A stretch of 32,826 nucleotides of DNA from Deltaproteobacteria bacterium. GTDB lineage: Bacteria; Desulfobacterota; UBA8473. The position numbers and the translations under genes were made by a program. Under the pieces are notes generated by a model. That model made no database searches, was not told the origin of the DNA, and worked only from the letters and a program-made list of their open reading frames with translations. Below, piece by piece: positions 22,812 through 29,819 of this stretch; position 1 is the stretch's first letter; the number at the start of each line of letters is the position of its first letter. The stretch covers positions 1 through 32,826 of the forward strand of contig DAOWME010000004.1 of assembly GCA_030643245.1 (NCBI GenBank), given 5' to 3'.

Positions 22812-24482
22812 TTAAAAAGGATATTCTATCATTTTATAGGGGTCATAATCATATCCATTTGCCATGCGTATTACGCCAACAATCTCACCCAAAGTAGCGT
22901 CGGCTCTAAGCGCTCTGTTTATCGCCGGAATAAGGTTATGCTTTTCTCCTTTCTCTGCTTCGCTTTTGAGGTTTTCTAAGGCATTTTTCGTCGTTTTCTT
23001 ATCTCTTTCCGCCTTGAATTTTCTTACTTGCCTCGCTCTTTCTTCTGCCACGTTTATCTGTTCCTCCGGGGGTCTGTATTTCTCCATATCTATTGTTACT
23101 TCTTGTTCCTTTGGCACTATGAACTCATTTACCCCCACCACATATCTCTCCTTAGTTTCTAACTCCTCCTGCCTTTTCGTCGATTCTTTTTCCAATTCCC
23201 CACGCATCCATCCTATCGCTTTGAGAGCGCCACCCCTTCTCTCCAACTCATCCACTAATTTCCATATCTCTTCCTCTATCTTCGATGTCATCCATTCAAC
23301 GTAATAGGAGCCCCCTAGGGGGTCTGCGGTAGCAGCGACACGGGACTCATGGGAGAGAATATGATGGATGTTCAAACAAGTTAGCGCCTCTGGTTCAGTT
23401 AACAGGTGATGAGGCTCCCCATATCCACAGGGGTCAAAGGATTGAAGACCTCCCAAGACGCAGGCTAAGGATTGCAAGGCTATCCGAATGACGTTATTCA
23501 CAGGCTGCACCACGGTGAGCGAATCCCCTTCAGTATGTGCAGACAAATAAATCCGCATGGACTTAGGGTCCTTTGCTCCGTATTTTTCCCTCATCAGCTT
23601 CGCCCATAACCTCCTAGTAGCTCTGAATTTCCCTATCTCCTCGAAGAAGTCTATATCACAAGAGCAGCCAAAAACATTTATGCGAGGCGCAAAATCATCT
23701 ATGTTATAGCCTCGATCAATCATACGGTCTATGTATTCACGGATGATAGCCACGGTAAATGCTATCTCCTGGACTACATTTGCACCATAGTCGGCCAGGT
23801 TATAAGGATTCGGTGCGAGGGGGTGCAACTTGGACGTATGTTTTATGGAATGTTCTATGACGTCAGTGGATAATTTTACACTTAACTCCTCAGGGAAATG
23901 TTCGACATTAAACATTGTAAGCGCAGAGAAGAGGTATTCATTGATGAATGATCCACTCAGTTTTTTAAGTTCATGCCCCATATCCTCTGCATAAGTAACA
24001 AAAGCGGCATAGATAACCGGTCCTGCCATAGTAGGGGTATTTTGTGATAAACTAATGTCTTCCGGCGATATCCCATCGAAGTAATCATAGAAGTCCTTGA
24101 GCATGGAGAATGATATCCCCGTAACACCGGCATTATATTGGCCTAAAGGATGGTCAGCATCCAAGCCATGACCTGTGGGTGCATCTGACTGCCAATACAG
24201 CCCTGTTTCTCCGTGCTCGATTAGATATTTCCATCTTTTGTTTGTATCCGAAGGTAAACCAAGCCCTGTAAATACACGCTTTGTCCATAATTTCCCACGA
24301 TACATATCGCTCCAAATACCCCTTGTATAAGGATATTCCCCGGGATTGCCCAAATCACGCTGGTAATCTATGTCCTTAATATTTTCAGGGCTATACACCG
24401 CTTTTATTGGTATACCGGAGATGGTTTTAGTTATTGGGCATGGTTCGAACCGTTTTTCTGGTTTTGTCTTTTCTTTTTTCAT
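22812..24482 (-). CDS. Large subunit of a B12-dependent acyl-CoA mutase, non-canonical active site
   Basis: The 556-aa TIM-barrel subunit shows the mutase landmarks YPYTRGIWSDMYRGKLWTKR (50-69), DADHP, FAPRI and the signature TADPLGGSYYVEWM (385-398). It has no B12 domain; that is the neighbouring small subunit. Aligned by eye with methylmalonyl-CoA mutase, key residues differ: Tyr89 is F71, Arg207 (binds the substrate carboxylate) is K203, and His244 is N228; the conserved HMQEAGA is NLADYGA. It is therefore unlikely to be ordinary methylmalonyl-CoA mutase, and the substrate is unknown. A Lys/Glu-rich stretch (about 400-520) precedes the C-terminus. No MeaB-type GTPase is nearby. Confidence 0.9.
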   Translation of the reverse strand: MKKEKTKPEKRFEPCPITKTISGIPIKAVYSPENIKDIDYQRDLGNPGEYPYTRGIWSDMYRGKLWTKRVFTGLGLPSDTNKRWKYLIEHGETGLYWQSDAPTGHGLDADHPLGQYNAGVTGISFSMLKDFYDYFDGISPEDISLSQNTPTMAGPVIYAAFVTYAEDMGHELKKLSGSFINEYLFSALTMFNVEHFPEELSVKLSTDVIEHSIKHTSKLHPLAPNPYNLADYGANVVQEIAFTVAIIREYIDRMIDRGYNIDDFAPRINVFGCSCDIDFFEEIGKFRATRRLWAKLMREKYGAKDPKSMRIYLSAHTEGDSLTVVQPVNNVIRIALQSLACVLGGLQSFDPCGYGEPHHLLTEPEALTCLNIHHILSHESRVAATADPLGGSYYVEWMTSKIEEEIWKLVDELERRGGALKAIGWMRGELEKESTKRQEELETKERYVVGVNEFIVPKEQEVTIDMEKYRPPEEQINVAEERARQVRKFKAERDKKTTKNALENLKSEAEKGEKHNLIPAINRALRADATLGEIVGVIRMANGYDYDPYKMIEYPF

Positions 24483-24502
24483 ACTTAGTTACCCCCTATT
24501 TA

Positions 24503-24706
24503 AAGTGTATGAACTAAAACTGCTATTGAATCTCCACCAGGAAATGGCACTTTTTCGCAATCTTTGCATCAGTCTGCGGGATTGTTTGTACGGCGTAAGT
24601 TTATGTGCCTCCGCACAATATTTTGAGCTCGCAAAAAATTGCTTATTTCTGAGTTGGAAACTTGTGAGCGCCTATTTTCAGAGAAGCTCATTAGTGGATG
24701 GGCACG
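24503..24706. repeat. M-family element upstream of the mutase gene (diverged)
   Basis: The left end contains TCCACCAGGAAATGGCACTTTTTCGCA and the interior TTGCTTATTTCTGAGTTGGAAAC, matching the M element at 27529-27720; the right end is ATTAGTGGATGGGCAC. It starts about 20 bp upstream of the mutase start codon, leaving only the ribosome-binding site between. Confidence 0.65.
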
Positions 24707-24804
24707 ATTTACTTGAAAACCAGTAAAAGATATGATTACATATACTTGTTATGACGTCAACTCAGTTTTTCTCAACCCGTATAAATCGTGCCAAGAAAAA
24801 CCTA

Positions 24805-24987
24805 AGGGACGTGGCCGAAATAACTTCCCCATTTGTACATCTCATCTTCAGGCCATCTTTGACCGATCTTCAAACACAAAATCCTCGAAATAGGTAAGAC
24901 TATTCCTGTGGTTTTGTATTTTCAGATCGAACAAATCTGACCTAAGTCTGAGCGCCAACTTGAGGAAGTTATTTCGGCCTCGTCCCT
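24805..24987 (-). repeat. R1 foldback repeat, copy C (complete, 183 bp)
   Basis: Ends: AGGGACGTGGCCGAAATAAC on the left and, reverse-read, AGGGACGAGGCCGAAATAAC on the right. It is inverted relative to copy B and shares its interior. It lies between the mutase and hisHF, which are transcribed divergently, and directly abuts a half R4 repeat. Confidence 0.88.
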
Positions 24988-24991
24988 AAGC

Positions 24992-25010
24992 GCCGGCTGC
25001 TTGTTATAAT
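24992..25010 (+). promoter_or_regulatory. Half R4 repeat carrying an extended -10 box for hisHF
   Basis: GCCGGCTGCTTGTTAT (24992-25007) is an R4 end, as at 19312-19340 (reverse). Its last bases join the flank to give TGTTATAAT: a perfect -10 TATAAT (25005-25010) with the extended TGN motif. No good -35 is present. A start near 25017 would give a leader of about 28 bases to the chosen hisHF start. Confidence 0.55.
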
Positions 25011-25044
25011 TACCCTTATGAGAGTAAAAATATGGAGACATAAA

Positions 25045-26619
25045 ATGATCACATTATTAGACTATGGTGCAGGAAATGTCAGAAGCGTCATTAACGCTTT
25101 AGAGAGCCTGGGCGAGACCGTTAAGGTTGTCGCAAGCGGTGAGGACATCCTGACAGCAGAAAAGCTGGTTTTCCCCGGGGTGGGCGCCTTCGGCAGCATG
25201 ATGGAAATCCTTAAGAAAAATAAATTAGTCGAACCTTTGAGGGAGTATCTCTATTTCGATAGGCCTTTTCTCGGTATTTGCTTGGGTTTACATGTCCTCT
25301 TTGACTCCAGTGAAGAGGCCTCTGACATCAGAGGACTGGGGGTTATTCCTGGGACAGTAAAACGGTTTATCATTAACCTTTCTGTACCTCACATCGGTTG
25401 GAACAACCTCAATATCAAGCAGCCCTCACGAATCTTCGATGGGCTTCAAGGTGATGAAAAATTCTATTTTGTCCATTCATACCACGTAGTACCGGAGGAT
25501 GATTCGGTTGTCCTTACAACAACCGACTATGGGTATAAGTTTACAAGCAGTATTCAAAAAGGGAATATTTTGGCTACCCAATTTCACCCGGAAAAGAGCG
25601 GTATCTCCGGGCTAAGTATTCTGCATAACTTTTTGAATACAAACAGGGCGAGAAAAAGGCTCGTCCAGGTGCAGGGAGAAACGCGGTTGGCCAAAAGGAT
25701 CATTGCCTGCCTGGATGTAAGATCCAACGACGAGGGAGATCTGGTGGTTACAAAGGGGGACCAGTATGATGTCAGGGAAAATGGGTCAGTGAGAAACCTA
25801 GGAAAGCCGGTTGAATTGGCGAGACGGTACTATGAGGAAGGTGCTGACGAGATCACCTTCCTCAACATCACAGGATTCAGGAATTTTCCTTTGGAAGATA
25901 TGCCGATGCTCGAAGTGCTCCGGCAGACCTCGAAAAATGTCTTTATTCCACTGACCATCGGCGGAGGGATTAGAGATTATACGGACAAAAACGGCCGTAA
26001 ATACTCGGCTCTGGAGGTTGCCTCTGAGTACTTCAGGTCAGGCGCAGACAAGGTTTCTATTGGGAGCGATGCTGTTCTCATAGTTGAAGAGTACATGAGA
26101 ACGGGGCGAAAGACAGGCAGGAGTGCCATCGAAGAAATATCCAGCGTATACGGCAATCAGGCCGTCGTTATCTCGATAGATCCCAGGCGAGTCTATGTGA
26201 AATCAAGTAGTGAGGTCAAACACCAGGTAATTGAGTCTTCTGTTCCGGGTCCTAACGGCGATCGGTACTGCTGGTATCAGTGTACCATCAAGGGAGGACG
26301 TGAAGGGAGAGATCTGGATGCGGTGACCCTGGCACAAGAATGTGAAAAGTTGGGAGCAGGAGAAATCCTGCTGAACTGCATAGACAGGGACGGGACAAAT
26401 ATGGGGTTTGATATCGAGTTGATTAACGCAGTCAAAAGGTCAGTTTCCATACCGGTAATAGCCTCAAGCGGTGCCGGTTGCAGGGAGCATTTCCATGAAG
26501 TCTTTACCCTAACAGAAGCAGAATCTGCATTGGCCGCAGGCATCTTCCATCGAAATGAAGTTTCTATTGGGGCGGTAAAGGACTATCTTAAAGGCAAAGT
26601 GGAAATCCGGCCTGTTTAA
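25045..26619 (+). CDS. hisHF: Bifunctional imidazole glycerol phosphate synthase, HisH-HisF fusion
   Basis: The 524-aa protein joins a glutaminase (HisH, 1-205) to the cyclase (HisF, about 215-524). HisH has the catalytic triad C79 (GICLGLH), H181 and E183 (QFHPEKSG). HisF has the catalytic pair D224 (ACLDV) and D379 (SIDPRR). Together they convert PRFAR and glutamine-derived ammonia to IGP and AICAR in histidine synthesis. Inserts such as TKGDQYDVRENGSVRNLGKP resemble the fungal/plant HIS7 fusion. The ATG at 25045 is chosen for GGAGA upstream; an in-frame ATG at 25018 lies at the predicted transcription start. No other his gene is near. Confidence 0.95.
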   Translation: MITLLDYGAGNVRSVINALESLGETVKVVASGEDILTAEKLVFPGVGAFGSMMEILKKNKLVEPLREYLYFDRPFLGICLGLHVLFDSSEEASDIRGLGVIPGTVKRFIINLSVPHIGWNNLNIKQPSRIFDGLQGDEKFYFVHSYHVVPEDDSVVLTTTDYGYKFTSSIQKGNILATQFHPEKSGISGLSILHNFLNTNRARKRLVQVQGETRLAKRIIACLDVRSNDEGDLVVTKGDQYDVRENGSVRNLGKPVELARRYYEEGADEITFLNITGFRNFPLEDMPMLEVLRQTSKNVFIPLTIGGGIRDYTDKNGRKYSALEVASEYFRSGADKVSIGSDAVLIVEEYMRTGRKTGRSAIEEISSVYGNQAVVISIDPRRVYVKSSSEVKHQVIESSVPGPNGDRYCWYQCTIKGGREGRDLDAVTLAQECEKLGAGEILLNCIDRDGTNMGFDIELINAVKRSVSIPVIASSGAGCREHFHEVFTLTEAESALAAGIFHRNEVSIGAVKDYLKGKVEIRPV

Positions 26620-26623
26620 CCAC

Positions 26624-27364
26624 CTATTTCTTGCGTTTATCCCTTATGTAAATAGCTTTTGATTGACCATCTCCAATCGGCCGTTCGTCTACTTCAAAAA
26701 GCTTAATTGCATTAATTAATTCACCCAGCCTTTTATACCCGTAGTTGCGAGGATCGAATTCCGGTGATTGTTTGGCAATATTGCTACCAACTGGTGCAAG
26801 ATGAGCCCATCCACTGTCATCAGAAGATGCTTCAACAGAGTTTCTTAACAAATTTACAAGCCTTGTGTCTTGTTTGAGTTCGTTAGCAGGTTTGCGCGCA
26901 ATTGTCTCGCTATCATCTTCCTTAGAACGTAACACTTCAGTGTATATAAATTTGTCACATGCGGAAACGAATGCTTCAGGAGTTTTTTTCTCACCAAATC
27001 CATATACAAGAAGACCAGACTCTCTTATCCTTGAAGCTAATTTTGTAAAATCACTGTCGCTGGATACTATACAGAAACCATCAAATTTACTTGTGTAGAG
27101 CAAATCCATTGCATCGATTATCATTGCGCTATCTGTAGCATTTTTACCTTTTGTGTATCGAAATTGTTGTATTGGCTGAATCGAGTACTGTAATAGCACT
27201 TCTTTCCATCCTCTCAGGTCCGGAATTGTCCAGTCCCCATAAATTCTTTTGACGTTAGCTGTCCCATACTTTGCTATTTCCGCCAGGAGGCTATTAACGA
27301 TTGATGGTTGAGCGTTCTCTGCGTCTATTAATACGACCAATTTTTCTGTTGAACCGTTCGTCAT
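26624..27364 (-). CDS. NYN (PIN-like) nuclease-domain protein with C-terminal OST-HTH/LOTUS domain
   Basis: The 246-aa protein has an N-terminal NYN domain of the LabA/DUF88 group (about 8-145), with the acidic metal-site residues D14 and N17 (VLIDAENAQ), D78 (NATDSAMIIDAM) and D103/D105 (SSDSDF). The C-terminal part (about 165-240, WAHLAPVGSNI and YGYKRLGELINAI) is an OST-HTH/LOTUS-type RNA-binding module. The pairing suggests an RNA-directed nuclease, but no substrate can be named. It is convergent with hisHF with only four bases between stop codons. AGGAG precedes the ATG, and an M repeat begins 18 bp upstream. Confidence 0.9.
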   Translation of the reverse strand: MTNGSTEKLVVLIDAENAQPSIVNSLLAEIAKYGTANVKRIYGDWTIPDLRGWKEVLLQYSIQPIQQFRYTKGKNATDSAMIIDAMDLLYTSKFDGFCIVSSDSDFTKLASRIRESGLLVYGFGEKKTPEAFVSACDKFIYTEVLRSKEDDSETIARKPANELKQDTRLVNLLRNSVEASSDDSGWAHLAPVGSNIAKQSPEFDPRNYGYKRLGELINAIKLFEVDERPIGDGQSKAIYIRDKRKK

Positions 27365-27381
27365 ATTTTACTCCTATTAAC

Positions 27382-27526
27382 TAGTGTTCATCCAGAAATG
27401 GTCTTTTTGCCCAATATCTGCGTTATGCGAAAAAAATAATCCTCAGAATATCAAATATATGCCTGCGGTTATTTTTTTCGCATGCCTTGATCTTGAACAA
27501 AAATCCTCATTTCTGGATGGACACTA
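27382..27526. repeat. M-family MITE-like element, copy M1
   Basis: The 145-bp element has inverted ends TAGTGTTCATCCAGAAATG (27382-27400) and, reverse-read, TAGTGTCCATCCAGAAATG (27508-27526), 18 of 19 identical. The interior is AT-rich with an internal inverted GCGAAAAAAATAA block. A truncated relative is at 32555-32629. Confidence 0.9.
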
Positions 27527-27528
27527 AA

Positions 27529-27720
27529 TAGTGTTCATCCAGAAATGGCCCTTTTTCCCCTGAGCTGCGTTCTCCTCAGGTTTCCGCCTGCGACGTACGA
27601 TCATGTACGCCTCGGCGCAAACCGTCGTGCGGCCTTGCTCAGAGAAAAAATTGCTCATTTCTGAATTGGAAACCAACTCGTTCCCTTTTCTCAAGAAGTC
27701 CATTTCTGGATGGACCATTA
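27529..27720. repeat. M-family MITE-like element, copy M2
   Basis: The 192-bp element is tandem to M1 with two bases between. Ends: TAGTGTTCATCCAGAAATGG and, reverse-read, TAATGGTCCATCCAGAAATGG. The interior differs from M1 (GC-rich, with palindrome CGTACGATCATGTACG) but matches the element at 24503-24706. It sits just beyond the hrcA stop codon. Confidence 0.88.
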
Positions 27721-27754
27721 GATAGAAAACTCTGTGAAGTTTCTATAAAGACAC

Positions 27755-28795
27755 CTATTGGTATTTTGTATCCATTATTTTGCTGACAGTCCTGGCAGTG
27801 TAGTCAACCATTGGAACGATGTCACAGTAGTTCATCCTGGTTGGCCCAATTACTCCCAGGGTACCCGAAGCATTTTCTCCCCAAGTGTAAGGAGAAGCAA
27901 TTATACTGCATTCCTGCATTTCCTGAAATTGATTTTCTGTGCCTATGATTATCTGGATTCCCTCACCCTGGATTACCTGATCCAACAATTTCACCAGGAT
28001 GTTTTTCTCTTCGAATGCCCGAAATAGGGTTTTCACCTTTTCCATGTCGCAGAATTCAGGGCAGTCAAAGATATTAAACTTTCCATCTATAAAGACATCA
28101 TCATCCATGTCGCTGCTAAAGGCCTCCTGGCTGAGCCTCAACGCCTGTGACAACAACCAGTCGCACATATTCTTTTCTTTCTTCATCTCATTGATAATTT
28201 TCTTCCTGACATCCTTCAAACTCAGGTCACTCAAGATCTCATTCAGATATTTGGTAAACTTATGCAACTCATCCTGAGAGAGTTCTTCCTCAGTTTCTAT
28301 TATCTTATTCCGTACTTTTCCTACTTTTGGTATAAAGACAGCAAGTATCTGATTTTTTCGCAGCTTGATAAATTCTATCTGCTCGAAGATCATATTCCCG
28401 AATTTGGGCGCTATAATAATCCCTGTATATTGAGAGAAGTTAGAAAGAAGGCTTGAAGTCTCCTTCATAATATCAATTAGCTGGAGGTTTTGGGGGCGAT
28501 ATGTTCTGTCAATGTTTTGTTTTTCTTTTTTGGTGAGTTTTCTCACCGTTAAGATACAGTCCACGTAGTAACGCAGTCCCATGTCTGTTGGAATTCTTCC
28601 CGCTGATGTATGGGGTTGAGATAAGTACCCTATTTCTTCGATATCCGCCATGACGTTCCTAATGGAAGCTGCGCTCAGATCCAGGTTGTGCTTCTTTGAA
28701 ATCGTACGGGAACCAACAGGTTCACCGGTGGCGATATATTCGCTGACTACTGCTTGCAAAATATTCTTGCCTCTCTTTGAGAGCCGTTCAACCAT
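27755..28795 (-). CDS. hrcA: Heat-inducible transcription repressor HrcA
   Basis: The 346-aa repressor binds CIRCE and is kept active by GroEL. The N-terminal winged helix includes GSRTISKKHNLDLSAASIRN and the LSQPHTSAGRIPTDMGLRYY signature (about 57-76); the rest is the GAF-like dimerisation region ending GVIGPTRMNY. Both of its predicted operators are in this window (groESL at 1237-1289 and its own at 29052-29078). It is monocistronic here: no grpE-dnaK-dnaJ follows. The ribosome-binding site GGGATA is weak. Confidence 0.97.
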   Translation of the reverse strand: MVERLSKRGKNILQAVVSEYIATGEPVGSRTISKKHNLDLSAASIRNVMADIEEIGYLSQPHTSAGRIPTDMGLRYYVDCILTVRKLTKKEKQNIDRTYRPQNLQLIDIMKETSSLLSNFSQYTGIIIAPKFGNMIFEQIEFIKLRKNQILAVFIPKVGKVRNKIIETEEELSQDELHKFTKYLNEILSDLSLKDVRKKIINEMKKEKNMCDWLLSQALRLSQEAFSSDMDDDVFIDGKFNIFDCPEFCDMEKVKTLFRAFEEKNILVKLLDQVIQGEGIQIIIGTENQFQEMQECSIIASPYTWGENASGTLGVIGPTRMNYCDIVPMVDYTARTVSKIMDTKYQ

Positions 28796-28828
28796 TTTTT
28801 GTATCCCATTCTATACAATGGTATTTCA

Positions 28829-29026
28829 TTAGTGCCCATCCGGAAATGGGCCTTTGAGAAAATGGGCACTAAACGGTTTCAAATTCAGAAAATGGGGAAT
28901 TCTTTTCTGAGCAAGATCACACGAGCCTCTTGGGCCAACCAATAGATTGTTGTGCGTCCCAAGCGTATACCCCAGGAGAACCCAATACAAGCGTAAAAAA
29001 ACCATTTTTGGATGGGAACGCTATTA
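28829..29026. repeat. M-family element, copy M3, in the hrcA leader
   Basis: Left end TTAGTGCCCATCCGGAAATGG; right end reverse-read TAATAGCGTTCCCATCCAAA. The 198-bp element lies between the hrcA start codon and its CIRCE operator, so the hrcA message should carry it. Confidence 0.82.
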
Positions 29027-29051
29027 AATAAGGCGCTCACTACGTTAGCAC

Positions 29052-29078
29052 TTAGCACTCTTTGATGTTGAGTGCTAA
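29052..29078. promoter_or_regulatory. CIRCE operator of hrcA
   Basis: TTAGCACTC (29052-29060), nine bases, GAGTGCTAA (29070-29078): a perfect CIRCE with ordinary 9-bp arms. It lies 257 bp upstream of the hrcA start codon, unusually far because of the M3 insertion. Confidence 0.95.
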
Positions 29079-29084
29079 ACCTAT

Positions 29085-29113
29085 AAGCTAGCAGCCAGTA
29101 ACCTCGTTGTCAA
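29085..29113 (-). promoter_or_regulatory. Predicted hrcA promoter
   Basis: On the minus strand, a perfect -35 TTGACA (29108-29113) is followed at 17 bp by a weak -10 TAGCTT (29085-29090). TTATAG lies further on at a longer spacing. CIRCE begins immediately downstream, the usual geometry for HrcA-controlled promoters. Confidence 0.5.
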
Positions 29114-29130
29114 GAAAAAAATCTTCTTCT

Positions 29131-29173
29131 AGGGACGGGGACGAAATAACTTCCTCAAGTCGTCCCCGTCCCT
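29131..29173. repeat. R1 repeat, copy F (internal deletion)
   Basis: An intact left end (AGGGACGGGGACGAAATAAC) is followed by CTCAAGT and then directly by a right end CGTCCCCGTCCCT. The interior of about 140 bp is missing. Confidence 0.85.
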
Positions 29174-29253
29174 TAAGCGGTAAATCTGACCAACTGCACA
29201 GGTCGAAACTTTCAAGTGCCCACTTTCTTAAGAGGCCATTAATGGGTGGGCAC
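29174..29253. repeat. R4 segment plus a small M-like end pair
   Basis: From AAGCGGTAAATCTGACC to CACAGGTCGAAAC the sequence matches the second half of the R4 copy at 88-150. It is followed by GTGCCCA (29217-29223) and TGGGCAC (29247-29253), which may be a collapsed M element. Confidence 0.55.
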
Positions 29254-29264
29254 CAATTAACACT

Positions 29265-29798
29265 TTAATTCATCTCTCTCTGAGAGTACCTGAACCCTTT
29301 TTGTTTCTCTAAAAACTCTTGAAGGGTCATATTATTGTAATGTTTATCTTTGATGTACTTCAGTACCCCAATGAACCTATCGGGAGGTACATAGCCGGAA
29401 AGTGGCCCTATGGAAGTGCCGTTATACTCTAAAAACCAAATAGTAGGGAGCCCCCTCACCCCATACTTTGATTTCAGCCCCCTTTCTCTGTCTGTGTTTG
29501 CCTTTATGGTAACAAAGTTCTCTTTCAGACAGTCAATAATTGATCTGTCGCTAAATGTACTATGGTCCATCTTCTTACAATAGTAACACCAGTCTGTATA
29601 AAACATAATCATGATAAGTTTCTTCTCACTCAGGGCCTTTTGCAACCCCATATCATGACTAAGCCAATCCAGCTTTTCAGTTGAGGGGGAACTACTGGCT
29701 GGCAGTAGCGTTTTTCCTGTCTGACCTGTTATGCCTGCAGCCACAGTTGCCAGGATGCCGACAATTACTATACCCACAAATACCATTCTCTTCGACAT
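29265..29798 (-). CDS. Exported thioredoxin-like protein
   Basis: The 177-aa protein has an N-terminal hydrophobic segment (about 5-22) after a Lys/Arg pair, so it is either secreted or membrane-anchored; no lipobox cysteine is present. The thioredoxin fold follows, with FYTDWC71-Y-Y-C74KKM and a cis-proline in RGLPTIWF. This matches the DUF255/SoxW-like class of periplasmic disulfide reductases. It begins 21 bases after the VWA gene, suggesting one transcript with moxR and the VWA gene. GGAGG precedes the start. Confidence 0.88.
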   Translation of the reverse strand: MSKRMVFVGIVIVGILATVAAGITGQTGKTLLPASSSPSTEKLDWLSHDMGLQKALSEKKLIMIMFYTDWCYYCKKMDHSTFSDRSIIDCLKENFVTIKANTDRERGLKSKYGVRGLPTIWFLEYNGTSIGPLSGYVPPDRFIGVLKYIKDKHYNNMTLQEFLEKQKGFRYSQREMN

Positions 29799-29819
29799 CT
29801 GAGATTTACCCTCCTTTCA

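Noticed and set aside
27382..27720. Tandem M elements as a CRISPR array or direct-repeat array
   Set aside because: The repeated units are inverted ends of two elements with different interiors; there are no regularly spaced short repeats with unique spacers.
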